From Zhongshania aliphaticivorans (GTDB lineage: Bacteria > Pseudomonadota > Gammaproteobacteria > Pseudomonadales > Spongiibacteraceae), in NCBI RefSeq assembly GCF_902705875.1, contig NZ_CACSIK010000001.1, forward strand, positions 756,742 to 820,741: 64,000 nucleotides of DNA, given 5' to 3'. The notes below the pieces were generated by a model that worked only from the letters and a program-made list of their open reading frames with translations, was not told where the DNA came from and did no database searches. Position 1 is the stretch's first letter. Each line of letters opens with the position of its first letter. Shown piece by piece: positions 17,730 through 26,078 of this stretch. The position numbers and the translations under genes are program-made.

Positions 17730-18482
17730 TTATTTTGATTTTCGCGCAAACGCATCAATTCGCGCTTGTACATCAGGGCCAGTGCCTTCGGTTTCGTAAA
17801 CCTCCCACTGCAGGCCTTTGTCCAATGAGTCGCCATCGGTCGCTTCTAATAGGCGCTTATAGGCTGCCTGAGAGAATGCGGAATTTTCTAAAATCGTGTG
17901 GGCTAATTTCTCGATTTCTTCGTCAAAGCGGTCTAGTGGGTATACTGCTTCACATAGGCCAATACGAAGCGCTTCGTTGGCATCGATAATGGTAGATGTG
18001 AACATCAATCGTTTGGCGGTGGCTAAACCTACGCGCCGAGGTAGGCGCTGACTCATGCCCCAAATAGGGGTTAACGCCCATTTTGCATGGGTATCTGCGA
18101 GTCGTGCATTATCGGCTACCACGATAAAGTCAGCAGCCAGTGCCACTTCAAGTGCGCCGGTGTAACAGTGGCCGTGTACTGCGGCTATAACAGGCTTACT
18201 CATGCGCTCAAGCATGCGTAGGGTTTGAGATTCCCAGCCTGGCTCCGACGCTTGCTGATCAGCCAGTTCAGCGACTTCGCTGAGATCATGTCCGGCAGAG
18301 AAGCACTTCCCCGCCCCACGCAAAATTACGCAGCGAACGCCGGCATCGTCTTGGATATCAATAATATGCTGGCGCAACTCATTGAAAACAGCATGCCCCA
18401 GCGTGTTCAATTTCTCGGGGCGATTAAAAATAAGAGAGGTGATTCCGTCAACGTCGGTACGGATAACAAGAGGCTGGCTCAT
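17730..18482 (-). CDS. Enoyl-CoA hydratase/isomerase family protein (crotonase)
   Basis: A 250-residue crotonase with FNRPEKLNTL, GAGKCFSAGHDLSE (oxyanion-hole strand) and HGHCYTGALEVALAADF. The first hydratase glutamate is conserved as E112. By alignment to rat hydratase the second glutamate (the PEI position) corresponds to H132 (ADTHAKW), so a different reaction or specificity is likely; crotonases also include isomerases, hydrolases and lyases. It is the first gene of a minus-strand pair with the acyl-CoA ligase and is divergent from the AraC-type regulator at 18915. Confidence 0.87.
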   Translation of the reverse strand: MSQPLVIRTDVDGITSLIFNRPEKLNTLGHAVFNELRQHIIDIQDDAGVRCVILRGAGKCFSAGHDLSEVAELADQQASEPGWESQTLRMLERMSKPVIAAVHGHCYTGALEVALAADFIVVADNARLADTHAKWALTPIWGMSQRLPRRVGLATAKRLMFTSTIIDANEALRIGLCEAVYPLDRFDEEIEKLAHTILENSAFSQAAYKRLLEATDGDSLDKGLQWEVYETEGTGPDVQARIDAFARKSK

Positions 18483-18914
18483 GGGCTTTCCTAAGTGTCT
18501 AGATGTATTGAGTATTTAGTTAATACGGGCGCTTTTCCTATGTTATCTGTTGGGATCTAATGCCGCAACATAATAAATGTTTGTTTAGTAAGATATTGTT
18601 TGGGTGTTTAATATTGTGTATGCTCTGGGCGTAGATTAATAAATAATCAATTCAAATAACAAATACAGTGTGGATTCAAAGGGGCCGGTAAGTTTTACCC
18701 GTGAATGGGCTATCGCCAAGTATTCTCAGCGATGGAGCAAGCTTGAAGTTTTGTCACTAGCACGAATGCTAAAATAAATTGTCAGTATAGCGCGATTACA
18801 GGTGGTTTCTTTGGGTGTTCGAGGTACATAGGGTGTACTGAGACAAATGCCCCACATTACTACTGAATTCATTGCTGATCTAAGCACTTTAGTGAGTTAT
18901 TGAGGGTATCAATT
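18483..18914. other. Divergent intergenic region, no gene seen
   Basis: About 430 bases separate the minus-strand crotonase from the plus-strand AraC-type regulator. The sequence is AT-rich with several TTTAGTTAAT and AATAAATAATCAATTC stretches near the crotonase side. No open frame of interest or clear inverted repeat was found. It must hold both divergent promoters and is the likely binding region of the AraC-family protein (inference). Confidence 0.5.
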
Positions 18915-19925
18915 ATGCGTCATTCAATACGCCTTGCTAGTCAACAAATATCACTTCTTGAAAGTCTAAATTTAGATATTGAGCAATGCTGTCGTGGTAC
19001 CGGTATATCGATAGACGATGTTATGGGTCATAGTGACAATATTGAAGCTGATAGCCTGAGGCATTTTTATCGCAACCTTGTTAGGGAGTATGGCGATATA
19101 TTCTTGGGGGTTTTACTGGGTGATAATTTTTCAATTACCTACACAGGCTATCTTGGCTTGGCTCTTATGTCTGCACCTACTTATTACCATGCACGAAATA
19201 TCGTAGTTGATCTCCCTCAGATTTTGGGGGGGGACTTAAATTGTAGTTTGCAGATAACAAAAACAGAGTTTGCGGTTAAAATTTGCGGCACAAGAAGCGG
19301 TGAAAATGATTTGTTTGATTTTATGAGTAACGTTTGTCTTGCGGCAAGCCATAAGATTTTTCGAGAGCTCTGTGATTGTGATGTACTGGTCAAACATGTG
19401 TATTTCATGCATGGAGATGAAGATAAAGAAAATATTTATAGGGAGCATTTTAACTGCGACGTATCGTTTAATGCACCTTCTAATAAAATAGTTTTCCCTA
19501 AAAAATATTTACACATGCCTCTTCCTAGAGCCGACATTAATGTCTTCAAATTGATGGAGTTACAGTGCGCCAGCAGTGATCGGCGCTTATCCAAGCCTCG
19601 TGAATTCCGATATCAAGTTGAGGCCGTGCTCTCTTCGGTCGAGTGCGACTCGTGGAATGTGGAATATGTTTCTCGTCAATTGAATGTTTCTCCTCGAACT
19701 CTAAAAAGAAAGCTTGAGTCCGAAAATACGCGTTTTAGTGAAATTATTAATAAGGCGAGAGAGACCTCTGCAAAAAAATATTTATTGAGCTCTGACTGTA
19801 AGGTTGAATTTATTGCTCAGCGACTTGGCTATAGCAGCGCTGCAAGCTTTGGGTATGCATTCAAACGCTGGGTCGGATTTAGCCCAAGTGAGTTTCGGAG
19901 ATTGAATGTGGAAAGTTTGGTCTGA
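18915..19925 (+). CDS. AraC-family transcriptional regulator (OruR-like, arabinose-binding-like N domain)
   Basis: A 336-residue regulator. ATG 18915 is preceded by GAGGGT at 18902-18907 and preferred over TTG 18900. The N-terminal 200 residues match the domain seen in OruR/ArgR-type AraC proteins (SLRHFYRNLVREYGDIFLGVLLGDNF; YTGYLGLALMSAPT). The C-terminal AraC domain has VEYVSRQLNVSPRTLKRKLESE and VEFIAQRLGYSSAASFGYAFKRWVGFSPSEFRR. Such proteins typically activate an adjacent catabolic operon in response to its substrate. Neighbours are the divergent ligase/crotonase pair and the convergent TonB receptor. Base composition is more AT-rich than the beta-oxidation genes. Confidence 0.9.
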   Translation: MRHSIRLASQQISLLESLNLDIEQCCRGTGISIDDVMGHSDNIEADSLRHFYRNLVREYGDIFLGVLLGDNFSITYTGYLGLALMSAPTYYHARNIVVDLPQILGGDLNCSLQITKTEFAVKICGTRSGENDLFDFMSNVCLAASHKIFRELCDCDVLVKHVYFMHGDEDKENIYREHFNCDVSFNAPSNKIVFPKKYLHMPLPRADINVFKLMELQCASSDRRLSKPREFRYQVEAVLSSVECDSWNVEYVSRQLNVSPRTLKRKLESENTRFSEIINKARETSAKKYLLSSDCKVEFIAQRLGYSSAASFGYAFKRWVGFSPSEFRRLNVESLV

Positions 19926-19996
19926 AAACTAGCTGTAGGGCTATGCGAAAATATTAGCTTGATGTGTTCTCGGTCTGATAATAAATGACCGGCCAT

Positions 19997-20026
19997 AAAA
20001 AACCCGGGGATTTCCCGGGTTTTTTT
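19997..20026. terminator. Bidirectional intrinsic terminator
   Basis: AAAAAA-CCCGGG (19997-20008), a five-base loop, then CCCGGG-TTTTTT (20014-20025, T-run to 20026) form a strong GC hairpin with A and T tracts on both sides. It sits between the convergent AraC-type gene and the TonB receptor and can end transcription from both. Confidence 0.9.
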
Positions 20027-20066
20027 CAAGCAGTAAATGAACTAACGCTTTCTAAAGATTAAATAA

Positions 20067-22334
20067 TTAGAAAGAGTACTGAGCATTAAGACCAAAGGTG
20101 CGTGGACTCCCTAAGTAGCTATTGATAGAGCCTGATTGCAAAGGCGCTGCAAAATGTATTGTCACATAGGTTTCGTCGGTCAGGTTTTGAACAAAGGCAC
20201 CAACTTTCCAACCAGAGTTGGTCGATGCTAGCGACATGGTTCCGTTTACTATGGTAACGGCGTCTTGTTTCAGATTGAGGCTACTGCCAGTAAACATGTC
20301 TCCTGTATAAACGGCCTCAATTCTACCTTTCAGATCGAGCTCAGATGTGACTGGAAAATCTGCCGCAAGTGCAAGGTTTGCTGCAACTTCTGGTGCGAGG
20401 GCAAATCGGCGTCCGGCTATACTTCCCATAACCTCATCGTCGCTGTAGTGGGCCTCTGGCAGCCAAGTAGCGGCGGCTGAAACCGTCCAGAAACGTCCGA
20501 GCTGAAACAATTGCTCTATTTCAAGCCCATAACTTTCAGCTGAAGGCGCATTGTCAATCGTAAAGGCAAGCCCGGAGAACTGTCCAATTTGTAGGTCTGT
20601 AATGTCAGTGTAGAATGCTGCCATATTGGTTCTTGCGGCACCGTCTAGCCAGTCGGATTTGAGGCCAATTTCATAAGCATCGGTGGTTTCTGATCCAAAT
20701 TCTGGATCGCTTAGAGAGCCTGGTGAACCGAGTATGACGCTGCCTGGGGTCCCTCCAGCGCTGGAGTCAACGCCAATACCACCTGCTTTATAACCTCGGT
20801 TGTAGGATGCATACATCATCGCATCGTCAGAAAGTTGATATTTCAAAGTAATGGTGCCGCTCACTGAGCTGTCATCAAAACTCTGGTCGTATTCAATGCC
20901 CGGCATACTTCCCGCTAACGCAAGAGGGTCAAATAAAGAATCTCGGAAGTAAGGGTTCTGAAATGAGCCGTCTTTCTCGTCTTCAGAGTAGCGTGCGCCC
21001 AGGATCAAATTCAACCTATCACTGAGAGTAAAGTCCCACTGGGTAAAAATTGCAGCGCTATTGGCAGTAGAGGCCATGTCTTCAAGTGAGAACAGGCCTG
21101 GGGCAGCATTAGCGAGGCCGCTGACTCCAAAGACCGCGTCCCAGTATGTTTGGGCCTGTTGCCCCCAATAGAGCTCCCTGCCATAGGTCAGATCTTCATC
21201 TGAATAATACGCGCCAACAACATACTCGGCTTGGATATCGCCTTCGAGGCTCCCAGTGAATGATAGTTCAGCGGAGAAGAACTCCGACTTTAACGATTCG
21301 CCTTTAGGAAGTATATCTGCGCCGCTGAAGTCAGAATCAGACAGAGATTGTTCGGTATCGAATACACGTCCAGCACTTATGAACTTCAGTGTACCTGCGT
21401 CCAATTCTGTTTCTAGATAAAACCCAAGGCCATAATCTTTAGTGCTAGTTTCCGTTTCAAAATTCATGGACACTTCGCGATCGGATAACTTACTAGAGGG
21501 CAAGCTAAGACCATTTGCAAGCGTTAATGAATTAATTAAAGGCCTTAAAGGGCCGTCAATAAATTCAGAAGTTCCGTAGCAGCAGTCGTTATCTTGGTTG
21601 GAATAGTCTGCGATAACACGTACTTCGGTAGTATCCGAAATGTTAACTAACAGTTGCGCTTTGACGCCGACACTGTCTTCATAATTTACTGTACCACCGT
21701 TGGGATCATCATAGTATCCATCGCGGCTTGTCTTCACTGCAGCCACTCGCAATGCAGCCTGATCGCCAATAGGCGTATTAATTGCACCGCGTATGAGTTG
21801 CTTATCGTAATTGCCAAGTTCAATGCCAACAAAGCCGGACATTTCTTCTACATCTGGCCTTGTGCTGTCGAGTAAAAGAGCACCTGCCGAAGTATTTTTG
21901 CCAAACAGTGTGCCCTGTGGTCCGCGTAGTACTTGAAGTTGCTCAATGTCTAAAAATTGAGCCAGCGCTGCCCCTGCGCGCGAGCGATAGACGCCATCAA
22001 TGAATACGCCCACAGCGCCTTCAAATACCCGTGCGGTACCGGTTGTGCCTACACCTCGTATTTGCAAATTTGCGGAAGTCCCTGCGTTACTGGCATTGCG
22101 AAACGAAATACTTGGTGAGATAGCATTAATATTTTCAACATTAAATACTTGAGAGTCTTGGAGTTGGTTACTGTTTACAGAGGTCACCGCTAGAGCAACG
22201 TCCTGTTGGTTTTCTGCGCGTCTCTGGGCTGTAACTACAACTTCTTCAAGCGATTGAGCCACGGCGAGTTGTGAACTGCAGAGTACTGCGGTTACCGCTG
22301 CAGATAAAACCGTTACACGGAAGGTGTTGTTCAT
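20067..22334 (-). CDS. TonB-dependent receptor
   Basis: A 755-residue outer-membrane receptor, complete. A signal peptide spans residues 1-26 (cleavage after AVAQ), followed by the TonB-box-like LEEVVVTAQRR. The plug domain covers roughly 40-165 with ISPSISFRNAS, LQIRGVGTTG and VLRGPQGTLFGKNTSAGALL. The barrel runs to a C-terminal phenylalanine (NAQYSF), with YASYNRGYKAGGIGV in the last third. This iron-siderophore-like branch is greatly expanded in marine gammaproteobacteria that use sterols, hydrocarbons or aromatics, so substrate assignment by type is unsafe. It lies between AraC and TetR regulators in a region of CoA-dependent catabolism, so it may import that hydrophobic substrate (inference). 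Confidence 0.94.
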   Translation of the reverse strand: MNNTFRVTVLSAAVTAVLCSSQLAVAQSLEEVVVTAQRRAENQQDVALAVTSVNSNQLQDSQVFNVENINAISPSISFRNASNAGTSANLQIRGVGTTGTARVFEGAVGVFIDGVYRSRAGAALAQFLDIEQLQVLRGPQGTLFGKNTSAGALLLDSTRPDVEEMSGFVGIELGNYDKQLIRGAINTPIGDQAALRVAAVKTSRDGYYDDPNGGTVNYEDSVGVKAQLLVNISDTTEVRVIADYSNQDNDCCYGTSEFIDGPLRPLINSLTLANGLSLPSSKLSDREVSMNFETETSTKDYGLGFYLETELDAGTLKFISAGRVFDTEQSLSDSDFSGADILPKGESLKSEFFSAELSFTGSLEGDIQAEYVVGAYYSDEDLTYGRELYWGQQAQTYWDAVFGVSGLANAAPGLFSLEDMASTANSAAIFTQWDFTLSDRLNLILGARYSEDEKDGSFQNPYFRDSLFDPLALAGSMPGIEYDQSFDDSSVSGTITLKYQLSDDAMMYASYNRGYKAGGIGVDSSAGGTPGSVILGSPGSLSDPEFGSETTDAYEIGLKSDWLDGAARTNMAAFYTDITDLQIGQFSGLAFTIDNAPSAESYGLEIEQLFQLGRFWTVSAAATWLPEAHYSDDEVMGSIAGRRFALAPEVAANLALAADFPVTSELDLKGRIEAVYTGDMFTGSSLNLKQDAVTIVNGTMSLASTNSGWKVGAFVQNLTDETYVTIHFAAPLQSGSINSYLGSPRTFGLNAQYSF

Positions 22335-23240
22335 TGTTTTGGTATCCAGTTGGGATTAGTTATTTTTTTGGCGCTTTCAGGGGCTTATTTCCAGGGTGGA
22401 ATGTCCTCTTACGCCAGTTCATGATAACGCGAGGGCTCGGTTGTTAGCGTACGATTGCGGGTCAAGCTGTATCGAATATGGGCCAAATAGCTATGTCTAA
22501 ATTATAAGATTTTGAGTCGATATTGGTTGATCGTTATGCGCTATGGTCGCCATTGGCTATGTACATATCTCATCTGCAAATACAGGAAAAAGTGCAGCAT
22601 CGTATGACTTTGGATTTTTATTACTGTACAGGGAGGGATGCATTAAGTTCTCTATATTGATCTATTGAGTTTACGTTTAGTGCCCTGAATACAGCGTTAT
22701 TCAAATGAGTAATGTCTTAATGATTATGTTATGAGGTGCTTGTTCGGAGTATTAATTCTAGGTGCCGAGACGATGATTTTTACTAGCAAGTTTTACTGCG
22801 GGGATAGAGTTCCACCGTCTCAATTTAGTCAATTCAAGCTCAGCCGATAAATGTAAAAAGAGCCAGGGATAATGATAAGGCGTCTATCTGATGTTGCTTT
22901 TTATGTTGCGGCTATGTCAATGCAACCCCTGTTGTTAAGCGAAAAGGAAGAAGCTTGCATTAGCAATAAACGCAGTTGGGTTATAAAGGTGATACCACTT
23001 TGCGGCCAGTAGCGGGAAGCCTCCGGCCCGACTGGGATGCGCTCGTGATAGAGCTACAGCCCCTAAGCCCTAAGTTGTTGTGGAGAGATGGGGTGTTTAT
23101 AGAGACTGAAGATGTGTGAGAGACTTGTTTGAAACCTGAATACCGTCTCAAAAAGCATGCGGATATGAGCTGTTTTCGAAATAATGCTAAGACTCAATAA
23201 AATCGTGATTGACCAGAATTCTTATAAAAATGAAGAAGTT
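22335..23240. other. 906-base intergenic stretch without recognisable gene
   Basis: Between the TonB receptor start and the TetR gene end no frame longer than a few dozen codons looks coding, and I see no tRNA, repeat array or convincing hairpin. The part near 22335-22450 must carry the receptor promoter. The rest has mixed composition and may contain decayed sequence, as the pseudogene beyond the TetR gene suggests. Confidence 0.5.
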
Positions 23241-23867
23241 TTATTCTGCAGCGAGAGTTATGGCGCAGGTCGTATTAATCATTTTTAGTGCGGCATCCAT
23301 ATCGATAATCTCTCCCTCAATCAAATACTGGGTGCCTATGCCTCTAATCATGGCTGTAAATAAAAGGGAAAATGATTCTAAGTCAACATTTGCTTTTATA
23401 TATCCTTGCTCTTGAGATGGATGCAGTAAATCGATAAGAAATTGACGCATCTTTTTGTCGTTTTCACGAACTGTGGGTTTTAGTCCCGGATGGGAAGTAA
23501 TACAGCTTGCTCTTAAATTGCTTTGGGCAAGAATAAGCGAAGACCCCGTCTTTATCGAATTAAAATAGGTTTTGGCAATTATGTTGAGAGACGCTAAAAA
23601 ATTAGACGGACTCTCATCAATAGGAGAGGTAATAAGCTGTTCCCAGCGCTCGGCTATTTTCTGTGTGGTTAGCTGGAGTAGTTTATCTTTTGATCCGAAG
23701 CGATGATTAACAAGGCCTGGGCTAACACCGGCTTCTTTACCGAGGTGGGCAAGCGTCATTTTGCTAGGGCCGTCTCTTGCGATCAATGTGATGGCAGCCT
23801 TATGCATTGCTTTATCACTTGCTTCAATGCGTTCTGCTTGTGTGCGGCGCTTACCAGCTGCGGCCAT
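23241..23867 (-). CDS. TetR-family transcriptional regulator (BetI-like)
   Basis: A 208-residue TetR protein from ATG 23867, chosen because GGAG lies six bases before it; longer in-frame starts at 23879 (ATG) and 23885 (TTG) exist. The N-terminal DNA-binding domain reads ASDKAMHKAAITLIARDGPSKMTLAHLGKEAGVSPGLVNHRFGSKDKLL. The effector domain contains RASCITSHPGLKPTVREND and FTAMIRGIGTQYLIEGE, resembling the BetI group. It is the nearest regulator to the TonB receptor gene, about 900 bases away, and to the decayed esterase. The ligand is unknown. Confidence 0.9.
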   Translation of the reverse strand: MAAAGKRRTQAERIEASDKAMHKAAITLIARDGPSKMTLAHLGKEAGVSPGLVNHRFGSKDKLLQLTTQKIAERWEQLITSPIDESPSNFLASLNIIAKTYFNSIKTGSSLILAQSNLRASCITSHPGLKPTVRENDKKMRQFLIDLLHPSQEQGYIKANVDLESFSLLFTAMIRGIGTQYLIEGEIIDMDAALKMINTTCAITLAAE

Positions 23868-24010
23868 AAAAATCTCCATCTTCAATCTATGTTAAATAGG
23901 TCTGTAGTATAACCGATTGCAGATGTTGTAGGAGTGTGTACAGGTCTTAAGATGCTTATCCCTATACGAGAATCATTGTCCTAGGCGGTGTTTTTGCCTT
24001 AAAAAGCGCT

Positions 24011-24766
24011 TTATTTTAGGTGTTTGAGTAAAAATGCGTTTAGCTCAGCGTAGCGCTCCTTAGGCTCCGGGGAAGCCCAAACTTTAATATTATAGTCAGC
24101 GTGCGACTGCTCCTCAAAAGCGTGCAGGCCGGCTTCAACGATCGCTCTGCGAAGCTTTCTGTGAGTGAGGTATCGCTTAGTAGTAGGTCTCGCGTTGCTG
24201 AAATTAAGCAACTGAGCGGCAAGTTTTCAAATTGACCGAGCAGCGGAGAAACATAGGCTCTCTGCTCTCTCGGGTAGAGATCTTCGTGGACTATCTTCAG
24301 GACGCCATATCAGGAAATTAACGATCGGTCGTTACCTTCATTGTTGTACTGGCTGTCGTCGCTCTATGGCTGTCTCCGTTGGGGGGCAGCCATAGAGAGC
24401 GTCGGGCAGCTCTAAACTAATGCCTTTAAGCTTTTGTGTTGAAGCCGGTGTCAATCCGCCACCTGCAGGCATTCCCCCTAAGGTTATTGAGTCAGCCGAG
24501 CGAGACCCTAGTAAATGTCCCATGAAGTTATCACGTTCTTAAGCCCATCTGGAGTGCGGTGTTTGAGGGGGTATGTGATAGTCGACAGCCACCATATAAA
24601 TGTTGGCGCGTACGGCTATTAATACCGCCTCCATATTGTCCGATATCCCAGCGCTATTAAGCTCAGCAACTTTTTCTATTAGCTGACTGGCGACGACAGG
24701 AAGCTGAGTCCTACTGTTCGCGAAAAGTCTTCGGGTGTGATCCCACCGTGACCCGTGTGAGCGCAA
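24011..24766 (-). pseudogene. Decayed alpha/beta hydrolase of the HSL esterase family
   Basis: Three short minus-strand frames line up in order with one hormone-sensitive-lipase-type esterase. Positions 24766-24539 encode VRANIYMVAVDYHIPPQTPH (intact family: VSVDYRxxPEHP). Positions 24523-24338 encode SITLGGMPAGGGLT, where the nucleophile motif GDSAGGG has become GMPAGGG, followed by LELPDALYGCPP. Positions about 24280-24110 encode YPREQRAYVSPLLGQFENLP and ATRDLLLSDTSL; after a frameshift, 24160-24011 encode AFEEQSHADYN and AELNAFLLKHLK. Stops, frameshifts, a missing segment before the elbow and loss of the nucleophile show it is dead. It lies between the TetR gene and the SDR. Confidence 0.75.
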
Positions 24767-25067
24767 TCAGTGAAATACAAGCAATGGCTAGCCAGGTTTT
24801 ATTAGCATTGTTGTTCAGGTTGTTTGTAGTCATTTTTGTTATCTCAGGCGAGGCGGCGCCTATCCGTAGTTATTTTCTCAAGGTGGTGCGCTGTGTATAT
24901 GAGGGCTTATGGCGTGGAGGGGGAGTTTATATTTGAAATATATACTATATGATCATTTAATATCTTATTGTATGCTCGTTTAATAGGATGTATGCTTTGC
25001 TATCGAATGAGTGAATAGAAAACTTTAAAAGCCCTACCCTGAAATTGAGATCTGATAGGAAAAGAAT
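24767..25067. other. Intergenic stretch before the SDR-CAR genes
   Basis: About 300 bases with no convincing gene; a 62-codon frame here has no family signature. The last 130 bases are very AT-rich (TATATTTGAAATATATACTA around 24928-24947) and are the likely promoter region for the SDR at 25068. GATAGGAAAAG precedes its ATG. Confidence 0.45.
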
Positions 25068-25997
25068 ATGAGTAAATTTGGATTTGAATCTAGCACCTAT
25101 GAAGTATTGGCAGGCGTAAACCTTGAGGGTAAGTACGTGGTCGTAACCGGCGGAGGCGCTGGTTTGGGTTTTGAGACCGCTCGTGCCCTGGGAAGCAAGG
25201 GTGCGCATGTGGTGCTAGTGGGTCGAAATGCTGAAAAGTTAGAAATGGCAAAGATGAGCTTAATGCTTATGGGGCAGACTAAGGTTGATAGCGAGCTCAT
25301 GGATTTAAATGATCTAGACAGCATTAGAGTGGCGGCAAAAACCCTCCAGCAACGCTATCCCAAAATTGATATTTTAGTTAACAACGCAGGTATTATGGCT
25401 TGTCCTCTAAGCCGCACTAAGCAAGGTTTTGAAAGTCAATTTGGTACCAACCATCTCGCCCACTTTTTGTTTACATGTCTGCTGGCGCCTTCGTTGATAG
25501 CTGCTGATTCTGCTCGGGTAGTTAATCTGAGTTCTTCTGGCCACCATTTAGGTATGGTCAATTTCGAAGACCCTAATTACGAATCTAGCCCATACAATAA
25601 GTGGGTTGCCTATGGTGCGTCTAAAACGTCCAATGCTTTATTCGCGGTCGGGCTCAATGCGCGTTTGGCATCAATGGGTGTCAGCTCCTATGGTGTTCAC
25701 CCCGGTATGATTAAAACAGATCTCGGCCGTCACTTAGAGCCGGAAGATATTGCCGATTTATCAAGCCCCCCAGAGCCCTATAAAGCAGTACCCCAAGGCG
25801 CTGCAACCAGTGTATGGGCGGCTACAGCACCAGATCTGGCTGACAAGGGTGGGAGCTTTTTGGCAAATTGCCAAGTGGCGGAAATCAATGATGGCCCTAA
25901 ACCTTTCGGTGTAAAGACCTACGCAACTTCAGTGGAAAATGCAGATAAACTTTGGGAAATTTCGGAAGCGTTAGTAGGAAATAAATTTTCTTGGTAA
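25068..25997 (+). CDS. Short-chain dehydrogenase/reductase (retinol dehydrogenase/WWOX-like)
   Basis: A 309-residue SDR with the cofactor motif TGGGAGLG (27-34), NNAG (105-108), the serine region NLSSSG (154-158) and the catalytic Y182xxxK186 (YGASK). Length and the FESQFGTNHLAHFLFT segment place it in the light-dependent protochlorophyllide reductase / retinol dehydrogenase / WWOX-like branch, NADP-preferring enzymes that interconvert alcohols and aldehydes or ketones. It directly precedes the carboxylic acid reductase gene, and a second member of the same branch lies at 33516, so it may reduce the aldehyde made by that enzyme (inference). Confidence 0.9.
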   Translation: MSKFGFESSTYEVLAGVNLEGKYVVVTGGGAGLGFETARALGSKGAHVVLVGRNAEKLEMAKMSLMLMGQTKVDSELMDLNDLDSIRVAAKTLQQRYPKIDILVNNAGIMACPLSRTKQGFESQFGTNHLAHFLFTCLLAPSLIAADSARVVNLSSSGHHLGMVNFEDPNYESSPYNKWVAYGASKTSNALFAVGLNARLASMGVSSYGVHPGMIKTDLGRHLEPEDIADLSSPPEPYKAVPQGAATSVWAATAPDLADKGGSFLANCQVAEINDGPKPFGVKTYATSVENADKLWEISEALVGNKFSW

Positions 25998-26078
25998 GCG
26001 TCCTATCTAGTTGCGCGTTCTAAAAAATATGGCGTCATTTTTACGACTAAGCCCCATAAATATAGAAAGAGAATACCC

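Noticed and set aside
24748..24936. A 62-codon plus-strand frame
   Set aside because: Partly hydrophobic but overlaps the start of the decayed esterase and has no ribosome site or family signature.
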